From Primula veris (lineage: Eukaryota; Streptophyta; Magnoliopsida; Ericales; Primulaceae): 64,000 nt of DNA. Numbering within the stretch: position 1 is the first letter of the stretch; every line of letters starts with the position of its first letter. A program made the position numbers and the translations under genes. The notes beneath the pieces were generated by a model. That model did no database searches. It had not been told where the DNA came from and worked only from the letters and a program-made list of their open reading frames with translations. Shown here piece after piece: positions 1 through 10,166 of the stretch. The DNA lies in contig OY821742.1 of assembly GCA_963682055.1 (NCBI GenBank), positions 2,689,816 through 2,753,815 on the forward strand. The letters are read 5' to 3'.

Positions 1-1635
1 TTGTTTATGTCGGTATTAGGGAAGTAATTTTCCTCAGGCTCGTAACTTTTGTCCTTGTTAGATTAATTTCCTTTAATTATTACTAGCGACCGACGTACTC
101 TAAATTGCCTAAGAACCAGATTTTATCCATGTAACTTTTATTACAATTTGGTTTATTAAATTATATTATTCGGAATATATATTACAGTAAAGAAAAATGG
201 AAGGAAAGAGATTGACAACTTAGGTGGTTCAATATATATATTTGGGTGATTAGAAAGAGAACCAAGATACAAATTTATAAGTCCTGTTTTAAGCTGTTAG
301 TTTATATGGCACAATATATATAACTACATGGAGTTTGGTTATAAAATAGAATACATAGTATGTAAATTGAGATAATCGGTAGGTACATCAGTACAATTGG
401 ACATATAGGTATGTTTTATGGAAGTTTAGATTTCTGGGATTTCGATGTAGGTGCAAAGCCGTCGTTTCATTTAGTTTACGTGGTATTAGGGTTCGGTCCA
501 TTGTATCTAATTATGTGAGGTTTAATTATGTGTTTAGATATATTTTCTTATGGAATATATATATTATATTACAGGGTCGTGACTCAGTATTTCGTTCTAG
601 TAGAAACAAGTCTAGTGATTCCCGTTACGGATCAGGTGAGTGGGTTTTGTCTTTCTACTACAAAGTATCCCATTGCATTTTTATGACTGAGTATTTGCAG
701 ATTTCCAGTGATTATTCACAAAACAATATTATTATATTAAATGTTGAAAGAAATAAATAAATAAAGAAAGAAAGAAAGAAAGGTAATCTTATGAAGTTGA
801 ATTTTATATTAAAGACAGTTTTATGTTATGGTGCGCTTATGATTTGTATTGGTATCATGAGAGAGAAATCCAACGGAGATTCCTCCAAGCCCATCAGTGG
901 GGTGACGTTGGTAACTAAACAAACGAGTTTAGTTCTCAACGGTTGACTTAGCGATTGTACATAGCTTCGTCAACCGGAACGTTTTAAGGAATAGACTCAG
1001 CCGTCATGCTGTGGTGACCTTAATTACGTAGTGCACGTATGGTTTATACACCTGAGAAAAAGATCGACGATAAAGAGATTGAGTAAGTCAATCGAGCTTG
1101 TTACCGTAACATAATACTTTCATATTTGCGAACACCAAAATAAGAAAGAAGAAAGAGATTATTTATATTTCATTCAATTTGTTCAAGTGATTTCTAAAGA
1201 ATTGTATTGGGAATTTTACTTAAAATAAAGCTTTTAATTTGAAAGAAAAGATAAGGAAAAATCTTATTTATGTCCCTTATATTATATTGTAAGACATTCT
1301 CTCTCATTGAGCTCGTTTAGCTCACCCCTCCATTTTAAAATGTTTTTCAGGTAGCGATCGGCTATTTAGATTTGAAGTCGATTAGTTGGGACCAGACAGG
1401 CCTTATAGAAGTTAAGTTAGATTTTTCGCTGCGATGTAATTTTGTTTAGCTTATATGATGTTTAATTACTTGGTAAGGACCGTAGTTAAAATTGTTATTA
1501 ATGAAGGTACAAAATTTTGGGTATATTTCATTATTCTACTATTTCTGAATGTTTGTAAATTAGGCTTTGCCTAGCACGTGTCGCCACACGTGTTATTCGG
1601 CCGTGTGACTCCCAAATTAGGTCAGGGATGTTACA
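1..1635. mobile_element. End of an LTR (probably Ty3 type) inserted in RLP unit 1
   Basis: The stretch ends with GGATGTTACA at 1635, the reverse complement of a TGTAACATCC start, which is typical of Ty3 (Tekay/Del-like) LTR termini. The next base resumes the RLP coding sequence at exactly the point where the intact copy at 57680 continues. TATCG (1636-1640) is the expected right-hand 5-bp target duplication. The matching LTR start is not in the window, so the element runs off the left edge, and how much of 1-1635 is LTR cannot be determined. No protein domain was recognised; a short GA-rich tract lies near 760-780. Confidence 0.55.
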
Positions 1636-2282
1636 TATCGTAATGAAACAAGACCTGAAATCCATCTTAAACTATCACTACTTAGACCTAAGTTACCTCC
1701 AAAATCAAGATGGCGGATCCTGGATAGATTTCCAAGTTGATGAGGGATATTCCCGCTAAACCAAGAATCTGAAAAATTGAGGTACCTCAAACTTGTAATG
1801 GAGCCAATGAAGCTAGGTATTGGACTGTAATTAAAATCGTTGTTGCTCAAGTCGAGATGATGGAGGTGCTTCAGATCAAGCAACGATGGATTAATCTTGC
1901 CAACTAATGATTGATAAGAATAAGAAATGTATCTATCATCATCTAACAGCGTCTCATATGGAGCTTGCAGTTTAATTTTAGTGACGTGACCAGTGGAGTT
2001 GCTGCAAACGATTCCATACCATGCACAACAGTCATTGCCGACCCATGAGGATAGGCGGTTCGAAGGGTCGGATAGATCATGCTTGAACTTAAGAAGAGCT
2101 TGCCTCTCAGTTTCAAAGCAACGAGTACCCAAGCTATCACTACTCGCACTAGCTAAGCAGTAACAATTGAATGTAGTGGCAGCGAAAAAGCAACAATAAA
2201 GTGAAATAAGAAGTTTAGTATAACTCATGATTGAACCTGTATTGATAAATATATTTGATTTGGTGTATGTAGTTTTGGACAT
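1636..2282 (-). pseudogene. 5' fragment of an LRR receptor-like protein gene (RLP unit 1)
   Basis: The reading frame gives 221 aa, of which about 215 match the N-terminus of the intact RLP at 55183-58323. It has the same signal-peptide region (a second Met at residue 19 is the better signal-peptide start), the LRRNT_2 cap with the CCAWYGIVC motif, and the first leucine-rich repeats. The last codons (V-T-S-L-T-stop) come from the LTR that interrupts the gene at 1635/1636. The missing 3' part would lie beyond the far end of that retrotransposon, left of the window. No other disabling change is visible, so this looks like a recently disrupted gene. Confidence 0.85.
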
Positions 2283-3331
2283 GATTTAGTGTGAAGACTA
2301 TGGTTGATATATATAGCTAATATTTAGCTACAACTATTCTTGCAAAGACTTTGAGTTTCAACACCAAGACTTTTAGCTTGGGTTGTACCAAAAAGAATTA
2401 AGATTTTCGTAAGCTTTTTTTCTAATCGTTCTAAATAATGAATATTGTAGATAGAAAGGAAAAGTGAAAGAGATTTTTTTTAACGTGATGTTGCACCTTA
2501 AAACTACTTTTTTTTTACTTAATTCGGAGACAATAAAATATATTGATGAGTATTAAAAAGATAGCAATTATAATATTATTTTTTTAGGGTTAAGATGGTA
2601 CAAATAGAAAAGTTTAAGTTATTTAGAAAAAGTGAGTTTGAATTTCATTAATTAATAAATATTCCAGTTTCGCACATAAACTTTAAATACAAAATTTTAT
2701 GTCTTTGATAGAGACTATAAGTATGACCTTGCAAAGTGGAAGAAAGATAGATACGAAACTCTACCATTATAACACATTTTGATCCATGATAATAAATGAA
2801 CACTTTATATATGTATAACTTTTATTGAAATTTATATATAATAATCAAGGGGCCAAATAGATTTCTGACCCCTCGATGCAATTTTTTGGGAAATACGTGC
2901 TGTCTCAATAAAAAAAAAATTGTTAGTTTATTATCGGGGTCTCTGTTGCTAAACTAATAAACAATTTATCAACAATTTTTATTGCTAAACTAAGCGACAC
3001 TCGTTTTACTATCAGTTTAATAACAGAACCTCTGATGGTAAACTGATATTTTTTTTTAGTGTCTAGACTACTGATTTGAGTAGTTTAGGCATTAATCAAC
3101 CTTTAAAGATTTCCATTTTATACAGAGATCGATAGGTTGCCTTAGTCCTATTCTGTCTTGACTGCTCCTAACACAATTTTTTTTTGTTTAAATATTATTG
3201 CTCTTAACAAATTATAGAAATAGATGAAAAAATAATTGTGCCTTTTTTTCCGGTGAGGTCGGAGCTGTCGCCCTACTTGTCACTTCCCTTAGCTATCCTG
3301 ATGACAACTGGTACTGAATGTCTATAAAATA

Positions 3332-3555
3332 CTCATTCGTTTCAAATTGTTGAGACTATACGAAATTACGTGCAATTTTAACCGACAAATAACTCATATA
3401 TAACTAGTGGGAATCGAATTTTTCAAAAGCTAATCGCATAGTTCAAATGTTAAATTATTTGAACAAATTTTAAAAATTTAGATTTAAGCACAATATATTT
3501 ATCGGTCAAAGTTACATATAGATAGATAGTGTCCCAATATTTTAGAACGGGGGAG
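3332..3555. mobile_element. Stowaway-like MITE, copy A
   Basis: About 224 bp flanked by TA on both sides. The termini are imperfect inverted repeats: the left begins CTCATTCGTTTCAAATTGTT and the reverse complement of the right begins CTCCCCCGTTCTAAAATATT. This is the usual look of Stowaway (Tc1/mariner-derived) MITEs. The same copy sits at 59391-59614, so it predates the duplication. Confidence 0.7.
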
Positions 3556-4009
3556 TAGTACTCAAGTCAAGATTTACACAAATACTAGTAAAAGTTAAAG
3601 GACTGTGCTATTGTGGTCCATAAAGAAAATGAGAATTTTTGCGCTCAAATATGATAGCTAAGAAACTAAGAGGGTGTCCATATAAAAAAACTAAAAAAGT
3701 GCATAAATTCCTGACTTTTTCTTGCTATGAAAAGACACCCATATGTATTTTTTACATGCAGGTGCGGTGTTGTTAGATGAGAATCTCGGTTTTAAAGTAC
3801 GAATTGTCTCGCATATAATGGAAGTCATTGGTGCTTCAAATAGACTAACAGTGGATTCATATTCCCAGTTAACGGATGTACGAACTTAAAAGTATTCATT
3901 CACTCATTAAAAGTATAAAAAAAAGTAGTTAGCTTAGTATAGCTGCTCCTATATTATTTTGCTACAGTATTTATGACCGTCTTATTTCAATTATTGTTTT
4001 CTCCTACAT

Positions 4010-4653
4010 TTTTTTGAGTGGCTCAGTTTAAGAAAGTGGGCCTCGTTGAAAGAGACCAAGACTTGGAAGGGTCTTAAGTCATTCTTAAGTCAATGGTAGT
4101 TGGAAGTATTCGGAATACTTGCGAGTTGGGGCCATACATAAACACTATCAGAAGGATAATGCAATTGTGGTTGATAAAAAAAACGAGAGGTATTGTGTTC
4201 AATTAAGATAGCTAAGAGCAACCGTATCAACAAATTTAATCATTTTTTTTGAGTGGGTCAGTTCAAGGAATGAGACCTCGTTGCATGAGCCCAAGACTTG
4301 GAAGGGTCGTAAGTCATTCTTCAAGTCAATGGAAGTTGGAAGTATTCGGAATGCTTGAGAGTTGGGACCATACATAAACACCATCACAATGATAGTGTCA
4401 TTGTGGTTTATAAAAAAATGAGAGGCATTGCGCTCAATTAAGATAGCTAAGAGCAATCGTATCAACGACTTTAACCATTTTTTTGAGTGGTTCAGTTCAA
4501 GGAAGGGGACCTCGTTGAAAGAGACCAAAACTTGGAAGGGTCTTAAGTCATTTTTCAAGTCAATGGTAGTTACAAGTATTCGGAATGCTTGTGAGTTAGG
4601 ATGGGACCATGCAGATTATATGCACCTCTAATTGAGTTTGGGATGGGACCATT
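4010..4653. repeat. Triplicated ~235-bp repeat ending in an RLP exon chip
   Basis: Three consecutive units share GAGTGG(G/T)TCAGTTCAAG, GACTTGGAAGGGTC and a stretch ending in ATACATAAACAC. The third is cut short and runs into about 40 bp (4614-4653) matching RLP coding sequence at 56213-56252 (the repeat reading [13 protein letters not shown]). The short open frames here are by-products of the repeats. The same structure is present at 60065-60713. Confidence 0.7.
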
Positions 4654-4767
4654 CCGAATTCGGGCCCTATTAGTAGTGAATGTCTCTTGAATGGTACTCA
4701 AATCAAATTTATTGTATATATTTATAGAGGGTGGATTATTTAACTTCAAAAAATCTGTAAAAACGCT

Positions 4768-4913
4768 CAAACCGTAGATTTTTTCTACGGTTTACAGTGA
4801 TCAACTGTAAACCGTAGATTTAATCTACGGTTTGTATTAATTAATACAAACCGTAGATTAAATCTACGGTTTACAGTTGATCACTGTAAACCGTAGAAAA
4901 AATCTACGGTTTG
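4768..4913. repeat. 146-bp perfect palindrome, left end of MULE-1
   Basis: The two 73-bp halves are exact reverse complements around the 4840/4841 junction (TTAA|TTAA). Each half contains two smaller palindromes built on AAACCGTAGA and TCTACGGTTT. It lies about 40 bp inside the element end. Such a site could extrude a cruciform or act as a multimeric transposase-binding site; that role is inference. Confidence 0.95.
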
Positions 4914-5558
4914 CAGCTTTTTTTTGCTTAAAAAAAAAAAAAAAAAACTGAGAATTAAAATTAAAAAACTGAATAATTTTTTCAAAATAAATATGATTTT
5001 TTTAATAAAAAAACTAAATGCCTTATTTTTAAAATTTTACATAAAATAAATTACCAATATTCTAATAATCTATCAAAATAAACACAAATTTTACACAAAT
5101 TTACACAAATAAAGTTGATTTGATAAATTTTATGTTTGATATTTATTGTATAAGTTCAAAATTTTACATGTTATATTTTTGTCAAGTGTATAAGTTGATA
5201 TTTATTGAATCATTAACTAAATCGTCATTTTTTGTGAAGTACCTTCGGTTTGTTTTTAACACTTGTATAACGCAATATGAAACATTAAATAAGTCGTCAA
5301 TTTGGTGTCAATCATCAATTTTGTTGAATGAAACAATCATAAATTATATAAATTTCGTAAAAAAAATTAACTTAATATGCGAACATGAATATGAACTTTT
5401 AAATTTCATGAAACAAATTTATTAAACAAAATTTACAACAAAATTTCATAGAACTAAATTTCATAGAACAAATTTATTAAACATTTGTTTACATCATATA
5501 AATTTACAACAACTTGGAAAAAATAGTAATTTACATCGAATTAAAAATAAAAAACTGA

Positions 5559-8258
5559 TTATGGACTTACATCTATAGCTTGATCTTCATTTGCTTTTTT
5601 CTTTCCCGATTTCTTTTCGAGCGCCATATATAACTTGAAATTAGGTCGAAAAAGTTCCTTCCATGGCGCAGCTGTCTCAGTGCGTGTTTGTTCCCACCGT
5701 GCTATAATTCCTGGCATTGGGAAGATCCCTTCTTCTTTAGGAATAACCTGAGCATAGTGACAACTGTTGACGAACACCATTACAGTCGGGATGTAATGTG
5801 TTGTTCCCCGAGGCGGACCAGTATAAAGAGGTAAAAAAGTGGAGTTCCACACGTTTACCTCTCCATTTTGATTTTCCCATAAGGACAACAATACAATTGG
5901 CATATTGTAATGAGAAGCAATTAAAAAACCATAGGACGGAAATCTCATCCATTTCTCAGCAGGTGCGGGATTTGTAGCATGATAAAAATTTAAACTTGAT
6001 AAAATGTAATCATACCGGTAAGATTCAAAGTCAATATTCTCAAACAGCTCATAATAAACACCTTTCATTTGCTGCAGCTCTTGAAACAATTCACATCTTA
6101 CCGCGTACCAATCATCTTCCCCATTCTGTTTACCCGTCGCATTTGCAAGTACCCGGAACCCACAGTTACCATCCCCACGCACATCATAAACCGTTTCGAT
6201 GTAACTATGTAACATGAACCATATTTGGTCACTGTACAGGAAGGTTGGCCTAGTGGGTTTAGGGTTCTGGTTTCGCGGCCTCCTAGTTGGGTTTACCCTT
6301 ACCTCCGGTGTTTCATCAGCCTTGCCTTTGCCCTTGTCCCTACTAGCACCAGCACCATGTTCCTCCTCCACATACTCCCATCCCGACTTATCCCTCTTAC
6401 TAGATTTGTCGCCTTTTCTAGGTCTCCCCCTATTTACTCTCACTTCGGGGTCACTGACGGATGTTCTGGCTGGGACGGTTATCTCTCGGAGTTGTGTTTT
6501 CATACGCCGTTTTTCAACATTACTTTTCCTAGCATAAACACTTTTAAACTCTTCCAGATCACCCTCTACCCCATAATCATCGGTGTTCCCATTATCATCA
6601 ATTACGTCTAATTTTTTCCAGAATGGATGAATATATTCTAGAGGAAGAGGCTTCCCGAATAGAATATGTTCACTCATAATATGATGACAAGGTAAACCGT
6701 GAGACAATTTGAAACCGCAAGAACAATTCTCATCAGCCTGGCCATCACATTTTTTATGTTCTTGAAATAATAAATCAAAGGCATAGTGTGTGATATACGA
6801 CCTAAGATTTATAAATAGAGGTGTTCGTTCAGAATGTGGAAAATAAGACTTGCATTTATCCAACTTCATCTTAATATCCTCAAACTGTTTTTCTAGAATT
6901 CTATTCACCTCTACCCAAACAGTTTCAAGCGTGCCAGTATTTGTGGAAAGGGATCTTTTCAGCTTAGCATGTTGTTGTTCGGCTCGATTGCTAGTTCTGT
7001 TACCTAGATGTGTTGTGTGGTTGGTATAGCATGCAACAAACTTTTCAGCATAATCATTTAAAAGCTTGTCTACATACTTAATCACAGCAGGGTACGATTT
7101 GTAAGAGGAATTGAAATAAGTTCGGTTATGATTATACTCCTCTATCGACTCAGAATCAACCAATAAACCCCAATCATCTAGAAACGTTTGCCACTCCTCA
7201 TCAGGGATCTTTTTACGGCAGTTTTTCAAAACATTTTTTGCAATATGAAAAGTGCACAAAATATGATGAGAATCGGGAAAAACAACGGACAAAGCATTTG
7301 ATAAGGCCATTTCCCTGTCGGTTACAAAAACCCTAGGTAGTATACACCCCTCCAATGTAACTTTAAATTTTTCCAATGCCCATATATAACTTTCCTTTGT
7401 CTCGTCACTCATGAAAACAAAACCTAAACAATATGTTTGGTTCGTTGATGTCATTCCTACGACTTCTAGAAATGACATATTAAAACGGTTTGTTCTATAT
7501 GTACAATCCATTAACAAGACATCAGGAAAAGCTTTGAACATCCTTATAGAATCGGGGTGTGCAAAAAACAAGTTCTCAAGGGAATGGGTTGATGGGTTCA
7601 TATTATAGTAGAACGTGTAGCGATGGCTATCCAACAAATTAAACAGTTCCTGTATCGGGTTTCTACCATCTCGTTCTTTAAATTTCAGTCCGGCCAAAAA
7701 ATTATGTATCGTTTTAGCGTTTGATACATTGTCAGGATTTCTATTTTTTATGGCCTCTAATATTGCACCAACTTTAAAACTACTTTGCCTTAAAGTTTTA
7801 ACAATTTCTTTTTCATCTTGGGTTAAACGAGCACGTCGTGCTTGCCCTTGGAGGTAAGTTGGAGGTGGGTGGTTATGTTGTCCATTTTCTACGTGACACA
7901 TCCATTCACCATTAACTACGTAACCTTTAATGAAAAATGGGCAATCTTTTTTCTTTGTACCTGATTTTACGGAAGATGGTTTCTTTTTTTCGTAAACCCC
8001 CGATTTATCACATACAATATCAACATACGGTGTTCTGCTCCCATCACCCCCTCCAGACCTACGAATCGTAAGAATGAAACCCCAATTTCCAGCCACATCA
8101 GCAAGATCAGCAAGCATTTCAGCCCTTGTTTCCCAAGTCAATTCATCGACTTCAAAGTGCTCCGAATAATCAGTTAGCTCATCGTTTGAGCCACTGGATG
8201 AATTCGCATTGTTGTTGTTATTCCATTGGTTGTTGTCATAACCATAGTTGTAATTCAT
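5559..8258 (-). CDS. MULE transposase fused to an OTU cysteine-protease domain
   Basis: Single exon, 899 aa. Domains in order: a poly-Asn N-terminus; a FAR1/WRKY-GCM1-like zinc-binding domain (about residues 45-130, with C...C...HNH); the MULE DDE core with LLMDCTYRTN (Asp ~252), FVTDREMALS (Asp ~313), CTFHIAKN and a downstream SNRAEQQH (Glu ~427); a SWIM zinc finger, CSCG...LPCHH (~512-527); a basic GRPRKGDKSSKR linker; and an OTU-like domain with GDGNCGFR (~694; Cys is the nucleophile in the family) and SCHYAQV (His ~832). All key residues are present and the frame is open, so the element may be autonomous. Transposase-OTU fusions are often misnamed 'PKS-NRPS hybrid synthetase-like' in plant annotation. 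The OTU domain's substrate is unknown. The start is the first Met, conserved in MULE-2. Confidence 0.9.
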   Translation of the reverse strand: MNYNYGYDNNQWNNNNNANSSSGSNDELTDYSEHFEVDELTWETRAEMLADLADVAGNWGFILTIRRSGGGDGSRTPYVDIVCDKSGVYEKKKPSSVKSGTKKKDCPFFIKGYVVNGEWMCHVENGQHNHPPPTYLQGQARRARLTQDEKEIVKTLRQSSFKVGAILEAIKNRNPDNVSNAKTIHNFLAGLKFKERDGRNPIQELFNLLDSHRYTFYYNMNPSTHSLENLFFAHPDSIRMFKAFPDVLLMDCTYRTNRFNMSFLEVVGMTSTNQTYCLGFVFMSDETKESYIWALEKFKVTLEGCILPRVFVTDREMALSNALSVVFPDSHHILCTFHIAKNVLKNCRKKIPDEEWQTFLDDWGLLVDSESIEEYNHNRTYFNSSYKSYPAVIKYVDKLLNDYAEKFVACYTNHTTHLGNRTSNRAEQQHAKLKRSLSTNTGTLETVWVEVNRILEKQFEDIKMKLDKCKSYFPHSERTPLFINLRSYITHYAFDLLFQEHKKCDGQADENCSCGFKLSHGLPCHHIMSEHILFGKPLPLEYIHPFWKKLDVIDDNGNTDDYGVEGDLEEFKSVYARKSNVEKRRMKTQLREITVPARTSVSDPEVRVNRGRPRKGDKSSKRDKSGWEYVEEEHGAGASRDKGKGKADETPEVRVNPTRRPRNQNPKPTRPTFLYSDQIWFMLHSYIETVYDVRGDGNCGFRVLANATGKQNGEDDWYAVRCELFQELQQMKGVYYELFENIDFESYRYDYILSSLNFYHATNPAPAEKWMRFPSYGFLIASHYNMPIVLLSLWENQNGEVNVWNSTFLPLYTGPPRGTTHYIPTVMVFVNSCHYAQVIPKEEGIFPMPGIIARWEQTRTETAAPWKELFRPNFKLYMALEKKSGKKKANEDQAIDVSP

Positions 8259-8389
8259 TTTCGACAGGTGTTTGTTTGTATATTTTATTGGGGAGGAATG
8301 AGGATTTTTTTAGAGATTTCCGAAATGTGTTTGTGTTTGATTTTATGGTTTGTTAGAATTGGAAAAATTGAGTCATATTTATAGTGTAA

Positions 8390-8975
8390 GTTTACACTAC
8401 AAACCGTAGATTACTTTTACGGTTTGTAGTGCATTTTTGGTGTAGTCATTTCGAAACTTTAATAATGCATTGAGTAGTCATTTTCGGATAGGGTTGTCAA
8501 ATCATAATAATTCAAAAGTGATAAGGTGTTGTCGGAATTATTTTGATAGAAATGGCATCCAATGTAATTTACACTACAAACCGTAGATTACTTTTACGGG
8601 TTGTAGTGTTTTTTTTGGTGTAGTCATTTCCAAACTTTAATAATGCATTGAGTAGTCATTTTCGGATAGGGTTGTCAACTCATAATAATTCAAAAGTAAT
8701 AAAGTGTTGTCGGATGCATTTGATGTATATGGTATCCAATGTAATTTACACTACAAACCGTAGATTACTTTTACGGTTTGTAGTTTTTTTTTTTTTCGTC
8801 ATTTAGGGTGATTCGGTGCAAAAAGTACATTCGTAAAGTGGCGCTGCTTAAATCAGGGGTACAAACCGTACATTACTTTTACGGTTTGCACAAAATACAT
8901 GCAAACCGTACATTTAATGTACGGTTTGTATGAAATCTGTACAAACCGTACATTAAATGTACGGTTTGTATGTAA
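8390..8975. promoter_or_regulatory. Palindrome-bearing repeats upstream of the MULE-1 transposase
   Basis: Three ~177-bp tandem units begin near 8391, 8570 and 8747. Each carries the hairpin ACAAACCGTAGATTACTTTT followed by ACGGTTTGTAG. Three more hairpins with a variant core (ACCGTACATT...) follow at about 8861-8971. They lie 130-700 bp upstream of the transposase start on the minus strand. The same ACCGTAGAT core makes up the terminal palindromes, so these are candidate transposase-binding sites that could give autoregulation (inference). Confidence 0.7.
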
Positions 8976-8984
8976 ATTTTAGAA

Positions 8985-9525
8985 TATTTAGGGTTTTTTA
9001 GGGTTTAGGGTTTAGGGTTTAGGGTTTAGGGTTTAGGGTTTAGGGTTTGTAATCAGACTATTTAGGGTTTTTTAGGGTTTAGGGTTTAGGGTTTAGGGTT
9101 TAGAATCAGACTATTTAGGGTTTTTTAGGGTTTCGGGTTTAGGGTTTAGGGTTTCTAATTTAGGGTTTAGGGTTTAGTGTTTTTTGGGTTTAGGGTTTAG
9201 GGTTTGTAATTTAGGGTTTAGGGTTTGTAATTTAGGGTTTAGGGTTTAGGGTCTGTAATTAAGGGTTTAGGGTTTAGGGTTTGTAATTTAGGGTTTAGGG
9301 TTTACGGTTTCTAATTTAGGGTTTAGGGTTTACGGTTTGTAATTTAGGGTTTAGGTTTTTTAATATAGGGTTTAGGGTTTGTAATTTGGGTTTAGGGTTT
9401 TTAATTTAGGGTTTAGGGTTTAGGGTTTACGGGTTTTTAATTTAGGGTTTAGGGTTTTTAGGGTAGGGTTTAGGGTTTGTAATTTGGGTTTAGGGTTTTT
9501 AATTTAGGGTTTAGGGTTTAGGGTT
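8985..9525. repeat. Interstitial TTTAGGG telomere-type array in MULE-1
   Basis: More than 500 bp is dominated by perfect and slightly degenerate TTTAGGG units (the Arabidopsis-type plant telomere repeat), broken by spacers such as GTAATTTAGGG and TTTTTAGGG. It lies between the transposase promoter and the 3' end of the PMD gene. A shorter version is at the same place in MULE-2, so it belongs to the element and is not a chromosome end. Confidence 0.9.
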
Positions 9526-9667
9526 TGTAAAAACACAATATTGGTCCTATCAATTAAAATACAGAATATTTTTTACAAACATACAAATCAAACATACGAA
9601 TCAAATTAAGTTTACGAAATTATAACGTACAAATGAAACATAGAAATCAAATACAAAAACAGTGCAT

Positions 9668-10132
9668 TTATTTTTTTTTGTAACGACTAAATGTTTTAAA
9701 GTTGGACATAGGGAGCATCTTTCCCGCCGATGTTAATCTATCCGATGACGGCTCAGCAGACTCTTCGATTTCGTTTAGCTCCGTACGCCGTCTTTGCCGC
9801 TGCTGCGATTCTGGATGCGGCGCACGCTCGTGGGATGTAATCGTCAACCCCCGACTCCAACTGTCGGTGGACTGATGACTAGGATGATGCTCGTACGAAC
9901 CAAATGATTGTCTATGATGATCGAACGGAACATCGGTCCGAACATAGTCCGACCCAGCAAAGGAAGAACGACGACGATGACTGCTTGAACTCGGACCCGG
10001 ACCCTGATCTGTAGTCGGATGTCGACCTCCAGTCGATCTTCTACCCCCGCTACTAGATTCGCCTCTTTCGTCGGGACGCCGACAACTTGAAGCCCTAGTG
10101 TAAGTTCGTGGGTCGTAACCTAGGTCGTCATC

Positions 10133-10166
<34 letters not shown>

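Larger units (their letters stand above)
1636..4726. repeat. Duplicated RLP 5' end and 5' flank, copy A (matches 57680-60786)
   Basis: Line-by-line comparison shows near identity with 57680-60786: a few substitutions and short homopolymer indels over 3.1 kb. The match covers the gene start, the promoter with a TATA-like GATATATATAG near 2306-2316, a Stowaway-type MITE, and a triplicated ~235-bp repeat. It resumes at 14056-14231 and 24435-24946 (matching 61389-62066), interrupted only by transposons. Apart from the MITE and the repeats, 2283-4009 is AT-rich with no gene that I can see. Confidence 0.9.

Noticed and set aside
515..760. 81-aa frame at 515-760
   Set aside because: Inside the presumed LTR, no domain, ends in a GAAA repeat.
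4199..4770. Small frames at 4199-4770 and 60051-60691
   Set aside because: By-products of the triplicated repeat; conserved only through the recent duplication.
5120..5425. 101-aa frame, and its 85-aa counterpart at 15021-15278, conserved between MULE-1 and MULE-2
   Set aside because: Conserved only because the two elements are copies; it is AT-rich with short repeats (TCGTCAATTTTGTG type) and lies in the likely transposase 3' UTR. No domain, and lysine/asparagine-biased composition.
6214..6611. Plus-strand frames (107-128 aa) with Pro/Ser/Leu-rich products, and their copies at 16083-16420
   Set aside because: They are the opposite strand of the transposase-OTU gene, which has all the domain motifs.
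8985..9525. TTTAGGG array as a true chromosome end or assembly join to a telomere
   Set aside because: It is internal, interrupted by degenerate units, and found at the same place in both related MULEs.
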